Of a stretch of DNA of 14,414 nt, positions 6,694 through 14,160 are shown one piece after another. The stretch is from the NCBI GenBank assembly GCA_041655755.1, contig JBBAEY010000058.1:1-14414 (forward strand), written 5' to 3'. Source of the DNA: JAAYFT01 sp041655755 (lineage in GTDB: Bacteria; Bacillota; Clostridia; Tissierellales; Tissierellaceae). Below the pieces are notes generated by a model that was given only the letters and a program-made list of their open reading frames with translations, did not search any database and was not told where the DNA came from. Numbering within the stretch: position 1 is the first letter of the stretch; the number at the start of each line of letters is the position of its first letter. Made by a program: the position numbers and the translations under genes.

Positions 6694-7680
6694 CTATTCA
6701 CCACCACTTAAACCTTTCATTTGAACAAGGGAAATTCTCCTCAAGGCTTCTTTAATTACCTCGTCTTCAACCCCATCTGCATAAGACACCTTCATTAATA
6801 TTTCGTTAATATCCATTTTATCAAAATCTAAGGCTTCGTCAATGCTTTGTTTGAATTCCAGTATTCTTTCATTTTTAAATAGGTTTTTTTCTATCTCACT
6901 CCTATCCAGCACCTCTTCACCTGGTAGGGCTGAAGATAGGGGTATCTCCTTAATAGTTATATCTTTGTTTAACTCAATTACAACTACCTTAGGAATTCTT
7001 TCAATTTCCTTTAGGCTATTGGCAATTCTCACCATGCTTCCTGGATTAATAAAGTATCTATTGTCAATCTCAATTGTTTTAAAACCACCATGATAGTGGC
7101 CTGATAAGGTTATATCTGCCTTAGTATCCCTGATGTCTTCTACTAGGGTAAAGGGTATTCCCTTAATAAAAGGCTTGTCTAAGAGCATGCCATGGACCAT
7201 ATGAATGGAAAAATCGACACCAGCTGATATGTCTTTAAGTAAATAATAATCCAATTTGCCTGGGGAATCAATATCGTAAACATAGGGACTGCCAGTTAGC
7301 TGTACCGTGATATTGTCCTTATTTAAGAAAATCCTCTTGTCATTTCTAATAATATTGACAATGCCTAGGACATCTAAGAGGCCAAGCATAGTTCTATTGA
7401 TTGTATCTGGATTATGTCCATAGATATCATGGTTACCGCTTATCAGATATATAGGTACCTTTATGCGACTTAGTATGAGAAGAAATCTACTGACAATTGA
7501 AATAGAAATATCTGGCCTGTCGAATAAATCTCCCCCATGAAGGACAAAGTCAATATCTTGCTCTTCAATGATATTACTTATTTCTAATAGCTTATTTTCC
7601 AGTGAATCTACAAATATATCCTTCCTATTTTTAGGAGTTGTTCCCCTAATGTGTGTATCCGTGAAAAATAATATCTTCAA
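6694..7680 (-). CDS. Mre11/SbcD-type DNA repair metallophosphoesterase
   Basis: A protein of about 328 residues with all five calcineurin-like phosphoesterase motifs of Mre11/SbcD nucleases: FFTDTH (D8, H10), HGGDLFDRP (D51), SGNHD (N84, H85), MVHG (H163) and GHYHG (H195, H197), then a NPGS strand. These bind two metal ions in the family. Known Mre11/SbcD proteins are 3'-5' exonucleases and hairpin endonucleases driven by the Rad50/SbcC ATPase, whose two halves are encoded directly downstream. It is shorter than E. coli SbcD (about 400), mainly in the C-terminal capping and Rad50-binding part. The TTG at 7680 is preferred because GAGG lies 8 nt upstream and the protein then starts (M)KILFFTDTH, as is usual. 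A GTG at 7689 has only GAG directly abutting it. The gene follows recA by 45 bp across a weak stem-loop. Confidence 0.9.
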   Translation of the reverse strand: MKILFFTDTHIRGTTPKNRKDIFVDSLENKLLEISNIIEEQDIDFVLHGGDLFDRPDISISIVSRFLLILSRIKVPIYLISGNHDIYGHNPDTINRTMLGLLDVLGIVNIIRNDKRIFLNKDNITVQLTGSPYVYDIDSPGKLDYYLLKDISAGVDFSIHMVHGMLLDKPFIKGIPFTLVEDIRDTKADITLSGHYHGGFKTIEIDNRYFINPGSMVRIANSLKEIERIPKVVVIELNKDITIKEIPLSSALPGEEVLDRSEIEKNLFKNERILEFKQSIDEALDFDKMDINEILMKVSYADGVEDEVIKEALRRISLVQMKGLSGGE

Positions 7681-7698
7681 ATCCTCCACCTCACAGAT

Positions 7699-7720
7699 AA
7701 ACCCCCTAAAAAGGAGGTTT
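7699..7720 (-). terminator. Weak stem-loop between recA and the sbcD-like gene (possible attenuator)
   Basis: On the minus-strand RNA, AAACCUCC (7720-7713) pairs with GGGGGUUU (7706-7699) through 8 bp, one of them G-U, around a UUUUUA loop. The following U run is only three bases (UUUAUCUG), so it may slow or partly stop transcription after recA rather than end it. It begins 5 nt after the recA stop codon. Confidence 0.5.
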
Positions 7721-7725
7721 TGGTT

Positions 7726-8769
7726 TTATTTTTCTTCATCGGGGGCCTCAGTTTTATCTTGACTAGCTGTTTCTTCACCCAGTCCAAAATGAGACCTGAC
7801 TTTTCTTTCGATTTCTAATGAAACTTCTGGATTTTCTTTTAGGAAATCCTTTGCGTTTTCCCTGCCTTGCCCAAGTCTTTGGTCATTATAGCTGTACCAG
7901 GAGCCTGCTTTACTAATAATGTCGGCTGAAACTCCAGAGTCTAATATGCCTCCTTCTTTGGATATTCCCGTTCCATACATAATGTCAAATTCTGATTGTT
8001 TAAATGGGGGGGCAAGCTTGTTTTTAACTACCTTGACCCTAGTTCTATTGCCAATTATATTATCGCCTTGCTTTAGGGATTCTATTCGCCTTATATCTAG
8101 CCTAATACTGGCGTAGAATTTCAATGCCCTACCGCCTGTTGTCGTCTCGGGACTGCCAAACATCACCCCAACTTTTTCCCTTAGTTGATTGATAAATATA
8201 ACTGTAGAATTTGATTTATTAATAGATCCTGCTAACTTTCTAAGTGCCTGGGACATTAGTCTAGCCTGTAATCCGATATGGCTATCTCCCATTTCACCTT
8301 CGATTTCTGCCTTAGGAACCAGAGCTGCAACTGAATCCACTACTACTATATCGATGGCACCACTCCTGACCAGGGCTTCTGCAATTTCTAAGGCCTGTTC
8401 ACCAGTATCTGGTTGAGATATAATTAAATTTTCAATATCAACACCTAATCTCTTTGCATATGAGGGATCGAGGGCATGTTCAGCATCTATAAAAGCAGCA
8501 ATCCCACCAAGCTTCTGAGCCTCTGCTATTACATGTAATGACACAGTTGTTTTTCCTGAGGACTCAGGTCCAAATATTTCAATGACCCTACCCCTAGGTA
8601 ATCCACCTATGCCCAAGGCAATATCAAGGTCCAATGAACCAGTTGGTATTACATCTACATTTAGTTTTGCGTCTTCTCCAAGTCTCATGATGGAGCCTTT
8701 TCCAAATTGTTTTTCTATTTGACTCAATGCCAAGTCAAGAGCCTTCTTTTTCTCAATATTATCTACCAT
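7726..8769 (-). CDS. recA: Recombinase A
   Basis: Strand-exchange ATPase central to homologous recombination and, as a coprotease, to LexA cleavage in the SOS response. The 347-residue protein is full length. It shows the N-terminal polymerisation helix (KKKALDLALSQIEKQFGKGS), Walker A GPESSGKT (67-74), Walker B IVVVDSVAAL (D145), the MAW-type segment EGEMGDSHIGLQARLMSQAL, the L2 region FINQLREKVGVMFGSPETTT, GGRALKFYAS, and a C-terminal acidic tail. The ATG at 8769 has GGAG upstream and matches the family's usual start. A promoter, a LexA box and a hairpin over the ribosome site lie in the 86-bp gap to cinA. Downstream it is followed by Mre11- and Rad50-like genes rather than recX. A seven-C run within codons for LAPPFK is the only odd local feature. 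Confidence 0.99.
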   Translation of the reverse strand: MVDNIEKKKALDLALSQIEKQFGKGSIMRLGEDAKLNVDVIPTGSLDLDIALGIGGLPRGRVIEIFGPESSGKTTVSLHVIAEAQKLGGIAAFIDAEHALDPSYAKRLGVDIENLIISQPDTGEQALEIAEALVRSGAIDIVVVDSVAALVPKAEIEGEMGDSHIGLQARLMSQALRKLAGSINKSNSTVIFINQLREKVGVMFGSPETTTGGRALKFYASIRLDIRRIESLKQGDNIIGNRTRVKVVKNKLAPPFKQSEFDIMYGTGISKEGGILDSGVSADIISKAGSWYSYNDQRLGQGRENAKDFLKENPEVSLEIERKVRSHFGLGEETASQDKTEAPDEEK

Positions 8770-8773
8770 ATAT

Positions 8774-8788
8774 CTCCAGTAAAACTGG
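8774..8788 (-). promoter_or_regulatory. Hairpin covering the recA ribosome binding site
   Basis: TCCAGTTTTACTGGA on the minus strand is a perfect 6-bp stem with a 3-nt loop. Its 3' arm (ACTGGA) contains most of the GGAG Shine-Dalgarno site, which lies just before the recA ATG at 8769. Folding would partly hide the ribosome site. The structure is seen directly; an effect on translation is inferred. Confidence 0.5.
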
Positions 8789-8806
8789 ACTCACCCCTTT
8801 CGTATT

Positions 8807-8820
8807 CGAACATTCGTTCA
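8807..8820. promoter_or_regulatory. LexA (SOS) box of recA
   Basis: Read on the minus strand, TGAACGAATGTTCG matches the Bacillus/Clostridium LexA consensus CGAACRNRYGTTYG at every position but the first. It begins at the predicted transcription start, 6 bp after the -10 box, so bound LexA would block initiation. This predicts DNA-damage induction of recA and of whatever is co-transcribed with it. Confidence 0.9.
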
Positions 8821-8826
8821 CTTCCT

Positions 8827-8855
8827 ATGATACAATAAATAAGAATTTTAGTCAA
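8827..8855 (-). promoter_or_regulatory. Sigma-A-type promoter of recA
   Basis: On the minus strand, TTGACT (8855-8850), a 17-nt spacer and TATCAT (8832-8827) make a near-consensus promoter (5/6 and 5/6). The start would be near 8820, inside the edge of the LexA box. The -35 box directly abuts the cinA stop codon. Confidence 0.85.
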
Positions 8856-10085
8856 TCATTTACTTAACAAAAACTTCCTCAATTCTGAAAATGCCTTCAT
8901 CGTAGCCTTATCCTGTATGATAGTTCTACTGCCAAGAAAATTGGATTCAATAGTTTTTGTATTTTTCCCATCGCTAATACAAATATAGACTAAGCCTATA
9001 GGCTTTTCCTCCCCATCTCCGCTCGGTCCTGCTAGACCTGTAATAGATAGTGCTATATCTAAATCGGACCTAGATAAAAGTCCATTTGCCATTTCTATGG
9101 CGGTTTCTTCGCTAACTACTCCATATTTATTGATGGTATGAGGTTTTACGCCCAGTTCCTCAATTTTAGAATTGTTGCTATATGATATTATGCTTCTATC
9201 AAACACCTTAGAAACTCCTGGAATACGGCTAAATCTTGCACTAATCAAACCACCTGTACATGATTCACAAAAACCAATTTTTAGCTTGTTTTTGCTAAGT
9301 AGATTGAATACCGCAACTTCCATTGGAATATTATCATATCCATAAATATATTCTTTAAATCTTTTTTCTATAATCTCAACAATATTACTCATATTTCTTT
9401 CTAGATTCTTTTCATCGATGGCTCTTCCAATAATCTTAATTTCAACCTGCCCATCGGAAGGAAAGGTGGCCAGGGAAATATTGGGATACATATCTAATAA
9501 GTCCTTAATCTTCATTTCAAGTTCTGCTTCGCCAATCCCTATGGTATTGACTGACTTTTTTAAGATGGTGTAATCCTGTTTAATTAAGGGAATTACCTCC
9601 CTTTCAAACATATACTCCATTTCTGAGGGTACACCTGGTAGCATAATAACTATCTTACCCTCATGTTTTAAGAAAATCCCAGGGGCTGTTCCAATACTAT
9701 TTTTAAGAAAATTGCTTCCCTTTAGCTTAGTAGCCTGTTTTACATTGTTTTCGGTCATAGTTGAATTCATTCTAGCAAACTTTTCTCTGATGGTATTTAC
9801 CATTTTTTCATCTAAAATTAAATCTAAGCCGAGAGACTTTGAAATGATTTCCTTAGTCATATCATCTGCCGTCGGCCCTAGGCCACCAGTTGTAATGATT
9901 AAATCCGATCTCTTTAAAGCCAGCCTTATGGCATCGTGGATCCTATCTACATTGTCATCTACTGTTGAGTGGTAATGCACATCAATACCTAGGTCTAATA
10001 GTTTTTTTGAGAGGAACTGATTGTTGGTATTTAGGATACTGCCTGTTGTGATTTCTGTTCCTATAGTTAGTATTTCTGCGTACAT
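8856..10085 (-). CDS. cinA: CinA family protein (N-terminal MoaB-like domain, C-terminal PncC-like amidase)
   Basis: A 409-residue two-domain protein. The N-terminal part (about 1-170) is a molybdopterin-binding-like fold with EILTIGTEITTG, TTGGLGPTADD (65-75) and MLPGVPSEME. The C-terminal part (about 255-405) carries GFCESCTGGLISARFSRIPG and SITGLAGPSG, the marks of nicotinamide-nucleotide (NMN) amidase PncC. In characterised relatives these parts act on ADP-ribose-type compounds and deamidate NMN, feeding pyridine-nucleotide recycling; the historic name comes from competence induction. The ATG at 10085 is chosen: GTAGGTAGGTG lies just upstream and the protein begins MYAEILTIGTE as usual. 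A GTG at 10094 would sit inside that site. It follows pgsA by 13 bp, and its stop codon touches the recA promoter. No terminator is seen before recA, so some readthrough into recA is likely. Confidence 0.96.
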   Translation of the reverse strand: MYAEILTIGTEITTGSILNTNNQFLSKKLLDLGIDVHYHSTVDDNVDRIHDAIRLALKRSDLIITTGGLGPTADDMTKEIISKSLGLDLILDEKMVNTIREKFARMNSTMTENNVKQATKLKGSNFLKNSIGTAPGIFLKHEGKIVIMLPGVPSEMEYMFEREVIPLIKQDYTILKKSVNTIGIGEAELEMKIKDLLDMYPNISLATFPSDGQVEIKIIGRAIDEKNLERNMSNIVEIIEKRFKEYIYGYDNIPMEVAVFNLLSKNKLKIGFCESCTGGLISARFSRIPGVSKVFDRSIISYSNNSKIEELGVKPHTINKYGVVSEETAIEMANGLLSRSDLDIALSITGLAGPSGDGEEKPIGLVYICISDGKNTKTIESNFLGSRTIIQDKATMKAFSELRKFLLSK

Positions 10086-10098
10086 AAGTATCACCTAC

Positions 10099-10644
10099 CT
10101 ACTTTATCCCAATTTTGAGGGTTGAAATATTTTTATATATATAATCTATACCAGATATTACTGTAAATAAGACAGAGCTATAATAAACAATTAAATCAAG
10201 AGGAAGTCCAATCCGACTGAAATAAATATTGTTTAATAACAAGAGTATAATTGCAAGCAATTGTGTTACTGTCTTAATCTTTCCTAAAGAACTGGCTGCT
10301 ATGGTTATACCACCAGAAGCTGCGACTATTCTAAAACCACTGATAGTGAATTCGCGAGCGATAATGATGACAACCGACCACCCAGGGATCTTTCCAAGCT
10401 CTAGGAGTGAGATTAAAGCTGCTGAAACCAATATCTTGTCTGCTAAGGGGTCAACAAACTTCCCAAATGTCGTAATCATATTCCTACTCCTGGCAATATA
10501 ACCGTCCAAGGTATCCGTTAAAGATGCGAAAATAAAGACAAGTGCTGCCAGATAAGTACTATAGGGAATATTGGAATATAATACCAACATAAATACTGGA
10601 ACCAGAAACACCCTAAAAATGGTAATCTTATTTGCTAAATTCAC
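10099..10644 (-). CDS. pgsA: CDP-diacylglycerol--glycerol-3-phosphate 3-phosphatidyltransferase
   Basis: Integral membrane enzyme that makes phosphatidylglycerophosphate, the first committed step to phosphatidylglycerol and cardiolipin. The 181-residue protein contains the complete CDP-alcohol phosphotransferase motif, D44-x2-D47-G48-x2-A51-R52-x8-G61-x3-D65-x3-D69 (DTLDGYIARSR ... GKFVDPLAD), whose aspartates bind the metal and CDP. Hydrophobic segments fit about five or six membrane helices (for example 13-24, 31-43, 71-81, 88-97, 126-142, 150-168). The N-terminal NLANKITIFRVFLVPVF is typical of PgsA rather than of phosphatidylserine synthase. The GTG start overlaps the rimO stop (GTGA) and has GGGGAGGT 6 nt upstream, so translation is probably coupled. 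Confidence 0.97.
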   Translation of the reverse strand: MNLANKITIFRVFLVPVFMLVLYSNIPYSTYLAALVFIFASLTDTLDGYIARSRNMITTFGKFVDPLADKILVSAALISLLELGKIPGWSVVIIIAREFTISGFRIVAASGGITIAASSLGKIKTVTQLLAIILLLLNNIYFSRIGLPLDLIVYYSSVLFTVISGIDYIYKNISTLKIGIK

Positions 10645-11969
10645 TTAATTACCTCCCCCACTAGATCGTATTCGAGATAATCAATGATTTTCACTTTTAC
10701 AAATTCTCCAATTTCAATGAAATCATCACTATTAATGTAAACCAGTCCGTCTATATCTGGACTGTCCATATAGGTTCGCCCTATGTAGGTATTATTACCA
10801 TGATACTCCTCAATTAATACCAAAAATTCCTTTCCAAGTTTATCTTTCATCCCCTGCTCTGAAATATATAACTGAGCCTCCATTATTCTATCTCTTCTAT
10901 TTAATTTTACAGATTCTGAGACCTGGTGTGGTAGACTATAGGCAGGTGTCCCCTCTTCCCTTGAATAAGTAAATACTCCAAGCTTATCAAATTTATATTC
11001 CTTAATGAATTCCAATAATTCCTTAAATTCATCCTCTGTTTCACCAGGGAATCCTACAATAAAAGTGGTCCTGACGATAATTTCCGGAATTTCCTTTCTC
11101 AAATCCTTAATCAATTTCTCAATACTTTTTCGAGAGGTCTTTCGATTCATTCTTTTAAGTATATTGTCATTTACATGTTGGAGAGGAATATCCACATATT
11201 TTACTATCTTATGGTTGTTTTTTATAGAATTAATTAGGTCATATGAAAAATTATCAGGATAAAGGTATAGCAGCCTAATCCATTTCAAATCATCTATTTT
11301 ATTTAATTCATCTAATAGGATATTTAAGCTGTAGTTTCCATAAATATCTATGCCATAGTCTGAAGTATTTTGACCTATTAGGATTATTTCTTCTACACCA
11401 TGGTCTACTAAATATTTCACCTCGTCTACTATATCTTCCATTCTTCTACTTCTATGCCTACCCCTAAGCTTTGGGATAATGCAATAGGTGCATAGATTGT
11501 CACAACCCTCTGAAATCCTGACATATTCAGTAGTATTGAAGTGTATTCTATTGATATCCTCCAAATAAGCTGCATTGATCTCTCCAGTTCTCCTAACTCT
11601 TTCTTTTCTTTCATTTAGGTCTTCAATAATAGATGGAAGTTCCCTGATATTGCCGGTGCCAATAATCGCATCAACGTCTTCAATTTCATCTAGTAACTCA
11701 CTTGAATACCTTTCTGCTAGGCATCCAGCTAGTATTAAATGATTACATTTACCCTCTTTTTTATATTTGGTCATTTCCCAAATTGTTTCTATGGATTCCT
11801 CCTTAGCCTTATCTATAAAACCACAGGTATTGACAACTATGATATTGGCATCTTCTGGTGAAAGAGCAGGATCATAATTGCTGTTTTCTAACAAACTCAT
11901 CATTAACTCAGAATCTATCTCGTTCTTCGAACATCCTAATGTTTCTATATATACCTTTTCATGTTCCAT
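10641..11969 (-). CDS. rimO: Ribosomal protein S12 methylthiotransferase
   Basis: Radical-SAM enzyme that adds a methylthio group to the conserved aspartate of ribosomal protein S12. The 442-residue protein has three parts. The N-terminal UPF0004 domain carries C13, C49 and C83 for the auxiliary iron-sulfur cluster (ETLGCSKNEIDS, VVNTCGFI, LAGCLAERY). The radical-SAM domain has CX3CX2C at C156, C160 and C163 (SEGCDNLCTYCIIP), GRHRSR and DIPLQH. A C-terminal TRAM domain begins about residue 375. GCSKNEIDSE and IPLQHVNDNILKRMNR point to RimO rather than the tRNA enzymes MiaB or MtaB. The ATG at 11969 directly follows the ftsK stop (TAA-ATG), with GGGGTG inside the end of ftsK. Confidence 0.96.
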   Translation of the reverse strand: MEHEKVYIETLGCSKNEIDSELMMSLLENSNYDPALSPEDANIIVVNTCGFIDKAKEESIETIWEMTKYKKEGKCNHLILAGCLAERYSSELLDEIEDVDAIIGTGNIRELPSIIEDLNERKERVRRTGEINAAYLEDINRIHFNTTEYVRISEGCDNLCTYCIIPKLRGRHRSRRMEDIVDEVKYLVDHGVEEIILIGQNTSDYGIDIYGNYSLNILLDELNKIDDLKWIRLLYLYPDNFSYDLINSIKNNHKIVKYVDIPLQHVNDNILKRMNRKTSRKSIEKLIKDLRKEIPEIIVRTTFIVGFPGETEDEFKELLEFIKEYKFDKLGVFTYSREEGTPAYSLPHQVSESVKLNRRDRIMEAQLYISEQGMKDKLGKEFLVLIEEYHGNNTYIGRTYMDSPDIDGLVYINSDDFIEIGEFVKVKIIDYLEYDLVGEVIK

Positions 11970-14135
11970 TTATTCACCCCTTCTCATGGATTCTAAATCT
12001 TCCTTACTTATTAGGACTTTGCGTGGCCGACTGCCTTCGTAGCCGCCAATTATGCCTCTATCTTCCATTTCATCTATTATCCTAGCTGCCCTAGCATAAC
12101 CAATCTTTAACTTTCTCTGCAAATAGGAAACAGACGCTTGTCCCTCATCTACAACTAAAGATATTGCTTCAGGCAGGAGTTCATCGCTGTTTTCAGTTGT
12201 CAGCTCTTTTGGATTATCAACTATTTCAATGATATCGGGATCGTAGTTAGATATTTCCTGAGACTTGAGGGAGTCGACAACTGCTTCGACTTCTTCACTG
12301 GATATAAATGCTCCCTGTATTCTTGCCGGTTTTGAATAAAAGGAGGGATAGAAGAGCATATCACCTTTACCAAGCAACTTTTCAGCCCCTGAGATATCCA
12401 ATATGGTCCTTGAATCAACCTGTGATGATACGGCAAAAGATATTCTAGATGGTATATTCGCCTTGATAGTACCAGTTATTACATCGACTGATGGCCGCTG
12501 CGTTGCTACGATTAAATATATTCCCGAAGCTCTTGCCATTTGGGCAAGTCTACAAATATAATCTTCAATTTCCTGTGCTGCTACCATCATCAAATCTGCT
12601 AATTCATCGATTATTATCACAATATTTGGAAGCTTATCTTCTTTTACTTTCATCTTGCTATTATAAGACGCCATATCCCTTACACTGTTTTCAGCAAATA
12701 ACTTATATCTTTTTTCCATCTCTTCAACTGCCCAATTAAGAGCAAAGGTTGCTTTTTTGGCATCGGTAACTACTGGAATCAGCAAATGTGGTATACCATT
12801 GTATACACTTAGTTCAACAACCTTTGGATCTATTAGCAATAATTTTACATCTTCTGGCGAAGACTTAAATATAATGCTCATAATTATTGTATTTATACAA
12901 ACTGACTTACCAGATCCAGTTGCCCCAGCAATGAGTAAATGTGGCATTTTGTCTATTGTAGATACGATTACCTTACCTGATACATCTTTCCCTAAAGCGA
13001 GTGGAAGGTTGGAATCAATATCAATATATTCCTTAGAGTTTAAGATTTCTTTTAATGAAACATTTGATTTGGTCCTATTGGGTACCTCAATACCAACAGC
13101 AGACTTGCCTGGTATTGGGGCCTCAATTCTAATGTCAGAGGAAGCAAGACTCAGGGCAATGTTGTCGGATAGGGAGACAATTCTATTGAGCTTTATACCT
13201 GGAGAAGGTTGCAGTTCATAACAAGTAATTGTAGGCCCTACGTTGATTTCTAAAATCTTTGCATCTATGCCAAAATTCTTCATAGTCTCCTCGATTTTTC
13301 TAGCATTGTTTAATATTTCCTTTTCATCACTAAGATTTTGTTGGTTAGCAGGAGTCGTCAATAAGTTGATAGAGGGTGTGTAATAGGATGATGCTAGATT
13401 TTTATTAGTGCCAATATTTATTTCCTTTTCTATATCGTTTTTTGCATCCTTTGATTCGGTCTTCTTATTTGACAATTCCCTTGATTGAGTGCCATAGTCT
13501 ATTACCCTTATTTCATCCTTTGATGACGGGACATCATTCATAGAGTTAGAAATATAAGGTTTGCTGTCATTGAGTTTACTATCTCTGAAGTAGTTTACAA
13601 TATTACTTACAAAATCTCTTACCCTAATACCGGTAATCAAAAGAAGATTAACTATTATAATCAAACTTAGGACAAAGTAGGTTCCAACTGAACCAAATAA
13701 TTTATAAAAAAAGAACCCAAATAGGCTGCCTATTATTCCTCCCCCCCTGCCGAGTTTACTTAAGCTAATTGAATTTTCAATTCTCTCTATAAACGTTAAA
13801 TTAAGGGGGTTCCTTCCATCTAATATAATAAGAACAGTAAGGAATAGAAGGATGGTAGATATAATAGATAGCTTTTCCTTTTTATCGAATTTTTCAATAA
13901 TAAATACGATACCAGTAAAAATTAAAAACATTGGAAAAAAGTATGCCCCAAATCCCATAAAAGAAAAGGTACTGCCCTGTATAATGGCTCCTATAATTCC
14001 CATTTTTGAGCTAAATAGGCTTAATAAAAACAAGATACCTATTGAAATAATTATAAATCCGTATAAGTCCTTATTCATGTTTTTTTTGTGACTTAAGTTT
14101 TTTTTATTATTCTTTTTTACTCCTTTGGTTTTCAA
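11970..14135 (-). CDS. FtsK/SpoIIIE-family DNA translocase
   Basis: Membrane-anchored, ATP-driven DNA pump that clears chromosome DNA from the division or sporulation septum. Counting from TTG 14135 (721 residues), a lysine-rich N-terminal tail is followed by four membrane segments (about 25-42, 63-82, 91-105, 133-168) and a short polar linker (about 175-270). The motor has Walker A GATGSGKS (404-411) and Walker B IVIIIDELADLM (D510, E511). A gamma winged-helix domain (about 655-710, VSYLQRKLKIGYARAARII) should read polar sequences on DNA. The TTG is chosen because GAGGTG lies 6 nt upstream; the in-frame GTG at 14144 is part of that same ribosome site. Length fits Firmicute SpoIIIE/FtsK (about 750-800) with a short linker. 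Vegetative FtsK or sporulation SpoIIIE cannot be separated from sequence. The first 25 codons hold two A8 runs, and the third membrane region follows a G7 run. Confidence 0.96.
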   Translation of the reverse strand: MKTKGVKKNNKKNLSHKKNMNKDLYGFIIISIGILFLLSLFSSKMGIIGAIIQGSTFSFMGFGAYFFPMFLIFTGIVFIIEKFDKKEKLSIISTILLFLTVLIILDGRNPLNLTFIERIENSISLSKLGRGGGIIGSLFGFFFYKLFGSVGTYFVLSLIIIVNLLLITGIRVRDFVSNIVNYFRDSKLNDSKPYISNSMNDVPSSKDEIRVIDYGTQSRELSNKKTESKDAKNDIEKEINIGTNKNLASSYYTPSINLLTTPANQQNLSDEKEILNNARKIEETMKNFGIDAKILEINVGPTITCYELQPSPGIKLNRIVSLSDNIALSLASSDIRIEAPIPGKSAVGIEVPNRTKSNVSLKEILNSKEYIDIDSNLPLALGKDVSGKVIVSTIDKMPHLLIAGATGSGKSVCINTIIMSIIFKSSPEDVKLLLIDPKVVELSVYNGIPHLLIPVVTDAKKATFALNWAVEEMEKRYKLFAENSVRDMASYNSKMKVKEDKLPNIVIIIDELADLMMVAAQEIEDYICRLAQMARASGIYLIVATQRPSVDVITGTIKANIPSRISFAVSSQVDSRTILDISGAEKLLGKGDMLFYPSFYSKPARIQGAFISSEEVEAVVDSLKSQEISNYDPDIIEIVDNPKELTTENSDELLPEAISLVVDEGQASVSYLQRKLKIGYARAARIIDEMEDRGIIGGYEGSRPRKVLISKEDLESMRRGE

Positions 14136-14160
14136 AAAATTCACCTCAAATATATGTAGC

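Noticed and set aside
4332..6707. The split ATPase as an artefact of sequencing errors in one long gene.
   Set aside because: Both junctions carry a stop, a ribosome site and a start in order, and the first junction includes an 11-nt spacer. One indel at either place would not restore a natural Rad50 chain. Reads would still be needed to exclude it fully.
8000..8020. Seven-C run in recA as a phase-variation switch.
   Set aside because: It encodes the conserved LAPPFK segment of RecA, so it is better explained by codon use.
11928..11941. CGAACATCC as a second LexA box.
   Set aside because: It lacks the GTTYG half-site and lies inside the rimO coding region.
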